This document shows, in pieces, positions 61,158-64,000 of a stretch of 64,000 nucleotides of DNA. The stretch's first letter is position 1. Each line of letters opens with the position of its first letter. Origin of the DNA: Nonomuraea typhae (GTDB lineage Bacteria; Actinomycetota; Actinomycetes; Streptosporangiales; Streptosporangiaceae); the NCBI RefSeq assembly GCF_009760925.1, contig NZ_VRLV01000019.1:62001-126000 (forward strand). The letters run 5' to 3'. Made by a program: the position numbers and the translations under genes. The notes under the pieces were generated by a model. That model was not told the origin of the DNA, did not search any database, and saw only the letters and a list, made by a program, of their open reading frames with translations.

Positions 61158-61168
61158 ATGGTAACCAT
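61158..61168. promoter_or_regulatory. MarR-type dyad between the ABM and MarR genes
   Basis: ATGGT and ACCAT flank a single A, and weaker outer arms GACTA/TAGTC extend it (61149-61179). It sits between the two divergent starts. Confidence 0.55.
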
Positions 61169-61194
61169 TGGTGATAGTCAAGATTAGTGACTAA

Positions 61195-61644
61195 ATGGAG
61201 GTCGTCGTGCGGCGCAGCGAGAGCAAGAGGATCGATCCCGATGTGGGCATCCTCGCCGGGCGGGTCCTCTTCGCCTTCCAGCGGGAACTCTTCACCGCCC
61301 TCGCCGCGCAGGGCCACGACCGGCTCCGCCCCCGCCACGGCGCCGTGCTGGCCCACCTCGACCGGGAAGGCAGCCGGGCCACCGACCTGTCGGCCCTGTC
61401 CGGCCAGCACAAGCAGGTGATCGGGACCCTCGTGGACGAGCTGGTCGACCTCGGCTACGTGGAGCGGCGGCCCGACCCCGATGACCGCAGGGCCAAGCTC
61501 ATCGTGCCCACCGAGCGCGGCCTGGACCAGATGGCCAAGGCCGACGCCCTGGTGAGCGAGATCGAGCGGCGCTACGCCGAGAAGGTCGGCGCCGAGGAGT
61601 GGGCCGCGTTCAAGCACGCGTTCCGGAAGATCACGGAGTCCTGA
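61195..61644 (+). CDS. MarR family transcriptional regulator
   Basis: A 149-residue MarR protein: RHGAVLAHLDREGSRATDLSALSGQHKQVIGTLVDELVDLGYVERRPDPDDRRAKLIVPTERG holds the recognition helix and the DxRxK wing. It is divergent from the ABM gene and probably its repressor. No Shine-Dalgarno precedes the ATG at 61195 (ACTAA is adjacent), so leaderless translation is possible. Confidence 0.88.
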   Translation: MEVVVRRSESKRIDPDVGILAGRVLFAFQRELFTALAAQGHDRLRPRHGAVLAHLDREGSRATDLSALSGQHKQVIGTLVDELVDLGYVERRPDPDDRRAKLIVPTERGLDQMAKADALVSEIERRYAEKVGAEEWAAFKHAFRKITES

Positions 61645-61651
61645 CCGGAGG

Positions 61652-62749
61652 TCACCCCTGGCGCAGGGACATGACGAGGTAGCGGAACTCGGGCTCGGCG
61701 TCGCCCGGGACGTCCTGGACGAGGGCGGGGCGGGTGGCGGATTCCATGTTGATCCTGGCCAGCTCCGTCTCCACGCCCGTCAGGCCGTCGAGCAGGAAGT
61801 GCGACTGGAAGGCGATCTGGATGTCGTCGCCGCGCAGGTCGCACTCGACCACCTCGGTGCCGCGGCCGATGTCGCCGCCCCCGGCCTGGATCAGGACCTG
61901 GTTCCTGCTGAACGACAGCCGGATCGCCGTGTTGCGCTCGGCCACCAGCGCCACCCGCTTGATCGCCTCCACGAACGGCGTCACGCGCACGTCGGCCCGG
62001 ATCGACCAGTCGTTGCTCAGCCGGGCGCGGTAGTCGATGAACTGCTCGTCCAGCAGCCGGACCGTCGTGCTGCGCCCCACGCTCTCGAAGCCGGCCACCC
62101 CGTCGCCCAGCGCGACCAGGACCTCGCCGCCGCGCAGCGACTTGGCCACCTCGACCAGCACCCGCGCGGGCACCATCGCCGAGACCGCCACGTCGGGCCG
62201 GGCCGGGCGCCAGGTGAAGTCGCGGGCGGCGATGCGGTAGCGGTCGGTGGCGGCCATGGCGACCTGGTCGCCCTCGATGTCCATCCGGATGCCGGTCAGC
62301 ATGGGCAGCGTGTCGTCGCGGCTGGAGGCGGGCGCCACCTGGGTGACCGCGCCGGCGAACACGCCGCCGCCGATGGCGCCGATGCCCGGCGGCATCGTGG
62401 GCAGGGTGGGAAAGTCGTCCACCGGCATGGTGATGAGGCCGAACTCGGCGCTGCCGCAGGTCAGGATGGCCTCGGCGCCCTCGGTGACGATCTGGACGTC
62501 CTCGGCGGGCAGACTGCGGCTGATCTCGGCCAGCAGGCGGCCCGGAATGAGCACCTTGCCGGGCTCGGCCACGTCGGCCTCGATGCGGGCCTGCGCGGAG
62601 ACGTCGTAGTCGAAGGCCGCCAGGCTCAGCTCGTCGGTGGCCTCGATCAGCAACCCCGACAGGACGGGGACCACAGGCCGGCTTGGCAGCACCCTGGCCG
62701 CCCATGCCACCGCGTCCGCCAGCACATCACGGCTAACCCGGAATTTCAC
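61652..62749 (-). CDS. dnaN: DNA polymerase III beta clamp, likely a second copy
   Basis: A 365-residue sliding clamp with all three beta-clamp domains: MKFRVSRDVLADAVAWAARVLPSRPVVPVLSGLLIEA, then ATDRYRIAARDFTW in domain 2 and the C-terminal FRYLVMSLRQG (canonical YxxMPxR-like end, here YLVMSLR). The main dnaN normally lies between dnaA and recF near oriC; none of those genes is here, so this is probably a paralogue. Its activity with the replicative polymerase is not known. It is convergent with marR with 7 bp between stops. Confidence 0.88.
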   Translation of the reverse strand: MKFRVSRDVLADAVAWAARVLPSRPVVPVLSGLLIEATDELSLAAFDYDVSAQARIEADVAEPGKVLIPGRLLAEISRSLPAEDVQIVTEGAEAILTCGSAEFGLITMPVDDFPTLPTMPPGIGAIGGGVFAGAVTQVAPASSRDDTLPMLTGIRMDIEGDQVAMAATDRYRIAARDFTWRPARPDVAVSAMVPARVLVEVAKSLRGGEVLVALGDGVAGFESVGRSTTVRLLDEQFIDYRARLSNDWSIRADVRVTPFVEAIKRVALVAERNTAIRLSFSRNQVLIQAGGGDIGRGTEVVECDLRGDDIQIAFQSHFLLDGLTGVETELARINMESATRPALVQDVPGDAEPEFRYLVMSLRQG

Positions 62750-62810
62750 CTGATCTACCCTTTCGTGTCACCTGCCTTCTAAGAAGGTATCCGGTGCCAC
62801 CGACAAACCA

Positions 62811-63464
62811 TCAACGGCTGTTCAGGTAGGCGAGCACCGCCAGCACACGCCGGTTGTCGTCGTCCGAAGGCGCCAGGTCGAGCTTGCCGAAGATGTTGGC
62901 CGTGTGCTTGGCCACCGCGCTCTCGCTCAGGAACAGCCGCTGCGAGATCGCCGCGTTGGAGCGCCCCTCGGCCATCACCTCCAGCACGTCCCGCTCGCGC
63001 GGCGTCAGCGCGGCCAGCGGCTCGTTGCGCGCGTTGCTGGCCAGCAGCTTGGAGATGACCTCCGGGTCCATCGCCGTTCCCCCGGCCGCCACCCGGCGCA
63101 CGGCGTCGATGAACTGCTCGGCGTTGAACACCCGGTCCTTCAGCAGATACCCGATGCCGCCCGACCCGTCGGCCAGCAGCTCGCGCGCGTAGAGCTGCTC
63201 CACGTGCTGCGACAACACCAGGATCGGCAGCCCGGGCACCTGCCTGCGCGCCTCCAGGGCGGCCTGCAGCCCCTCGTCGGTGAACGTGGGCGGCAGCCGT
63301 ACGTCCACCACCGAGACGTCCGGGCGCAGCTCCACCAGGGCCTTCAGCAGCTCGGGGCCGGACTCCACGGCGCCGACGACCGTGAAGCCGTGCGCCTGAA
63401 GCAGATGGACCAGACCGTCGCGCAGGAGGTAGAGGTCCTCGGCGACCAGAACACGATTCAGCAT
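62811..63464 (-). CDS. NarL/LuxR-type response regulator
   Basis: A 217-residue two-component regulator. The receiver has acidic residues at 9-10, phosphorylation Asp54 in VSVVDVRLPP and the conserved Lys in YLLKDRV; the C-terminal LuxR helix-turn-helix is LTPRERDVLEVMAEGRSNAAISQRLFLSESAVAKHTANIFGKL. ATG 63464 overlaps the kinase stop; an ATG at 63476 is also in frame. It is the partner of the kinase immediately upstream. Confidence 0.9.
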   Translation of the reverse strand: MLNRVLVAEDLYLLRDGLVHLLQAHGFTVVGAVESGPELLKALVELRPDVSVVDVRLPPTFTDEGLQAALEARRQVPGLPILVLSQHVEQLYARELLADGSGGIGYLLKDRVFNAEQFIDAVRRVAAGGTAMDPEVISKLLASNARNEPLAALTPRERDVLEVMAEGRSNAAISQRLFLSESAVAKHTANIFGKLDLAPSDDDNRRVLAVLAYLNSR

Positions 63465-64000
63465 CGCCGCAACCATAGGCGACGCGGCGTCGCCTCGGCC
63501 ATCCAGCGCTCCTTGGAGTGGGTGGCCGGGATGAGCACGGCCGACAGGTACATGGAGGCGCCCAAAAGGATCATGCCCATGATGAACGGCCACTGCCACT
63601 GCTCCGGAAGGTAGAAAGCGACGAACCAGGACTTCACATCCACCTCGAAGAACTTGAGGATCGCCGCCACCAGCCCCTGCGGGAACAACGGGCACCACGC
63701 GGTCAGCCACAAGAGCCAGGTCAGGCCGGTCTTCCACAGCGGGAGCCGGGCCTTGTCCCCGTTCGGCGACCGGTCCGGCAGGGCGCGCGGCACGTTCATG
63801 GTGACGGTCGTGGGGCCGCCGGGCGGGCTGTGTACGGCGAGCACGCCGTCGAAGGCGGCCAGGCGGCGCTCGATGCCGGCCAGCCCGCTGCCCTTGGCCG
63901 GGTCGGCGCCGCCCATCCCGTCGTCCTCGACGGTGATGCGCAGGTCCTCCTCGCTCTGGCTGAGGTCCACCCGGACGCGGGTGGCGTTGCCGTGGCGGGC
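63458..64000 (-). CDS. Sensor histidine kinase, C-terminal part (cut by the window)
   Basis: Only 180 residues are visible; the gene continues past 64000. The visible part begins inside the ATPase domain (ARHGNATRVRV, N-box region; VEDDGMGG; GSGLAGIERRLAAF; GGPTTVTMNVPRAL). It then has a C-terminal hydrophobic region with about three membrane helices (LTWLLWLTAWCPLFPQGLVAAIL, QWQWPFIMGMILLGASMYLSAVLI) rather than ending after the ATPase. This membrane tail is unusual for the NarX-type family. The stop overlaps the response regulator start by 7 bp. Confidence 0.82.
   Translation of the reverse strand, partial: ARHGNATRVRVDLSQSEEDLRITVEDDGMGGADPAKGSGLAGIERRLAAFDGVLAVHSPPGGPTTVTMNVPRALPDRSPNGDKARLPLWKTGLTWLLWLTAWCPLFPQGLVAAILKFFEVDVKSWFVAFYLPEQWQWPFIMGMILLGASMYLSAVLIPATHSKERWMAEATPRRLWLRRC

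Overview
The window is about 70% GC, with GTG and TTG starts, several apparently leaderless genes, F420-type luciferase-like oxidoreductases, a SARP/AfsR-type regulator, an SCO5389-family protein and an ask-asd pair next to recR-ybaB. This points to the chromosome of a filamentous actinomycete. Streptosporangiaceae (for example Nonomuraea) is my best guess; that is inference from gene content, not from a marker gene. I see no insertion sequence, integrase, prophage or CRISPR array.

Layout. 1-2450: the end of an unrecognised gene, a 500-bp tandem-repeat block, and a soluble ABC-F ATPase. 2609-9420: small regulator-target units, each with a divergent or neighbouring regulator: MarR with an FAD monooxygenase, LysR with a DapA-family aldolase, and PadR with a 14-TM drug exporter; a beta-lactamase-fold hydrolase and a VOC protein lie between. 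9477-14042: polyprenyl diphosphate synthase, then a tightly coupled membrane protein plus thymidylate-synthase-like pair (the most unusual module here), a membrane-anchored methyltransferase and an LCP cell-wall protein. 14139-17816: a sulfonate/nitrate-type ABC importer, then a CooC-like ATPase behind a Zur-like box. 17906-25365: an SCO5389 protein, an LLM oxidoreductase, an Rrf2 regulator with AhpD-like and FAD-oxidoreductase targets, RNase HII, a LysR/aminotransferase pair and a GNAT.

25611-28860: a large SARP-NB-ARC-TPR regulator with heptamer repeats on both sides. 28866-41523: accessory metabolism and small regulators (methyltransferase, 2-hydroxyacid dehydrogenase, TetR/GNAT, HxlR, SURF1, Tyr phosphatase, amidohydrolase, TetR-LLM-amidase unit, M15-like secreted protein).

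42072-51332: a housekeeping block read on the minus strand: dnaX with SRP RNA upstream, ybaB, recR, a DUF5063 gene, aspartokinase and aspartate-semialdehyde dehydrogenase. A plus-strand GAF regulator sits between dnaX and ybaB. Three tandem 49-bp hairpin repeats end the asd side.

51245-64000: tRNA-Ser(GGA), glycosyltransferase, NUDIX, LysE, a zinc metallopeptidase, tRNA-Ser(CGA), tadA with two associated paralogues, upp, a small membrane operon, an HTH-TPR regulator, GntR, ABM/MarR, a DNA polymerase beta-clamp gene that is probably a second copy, and a two-component system cut by the window end. Many convergent neighbours overlap at their 3' ends.
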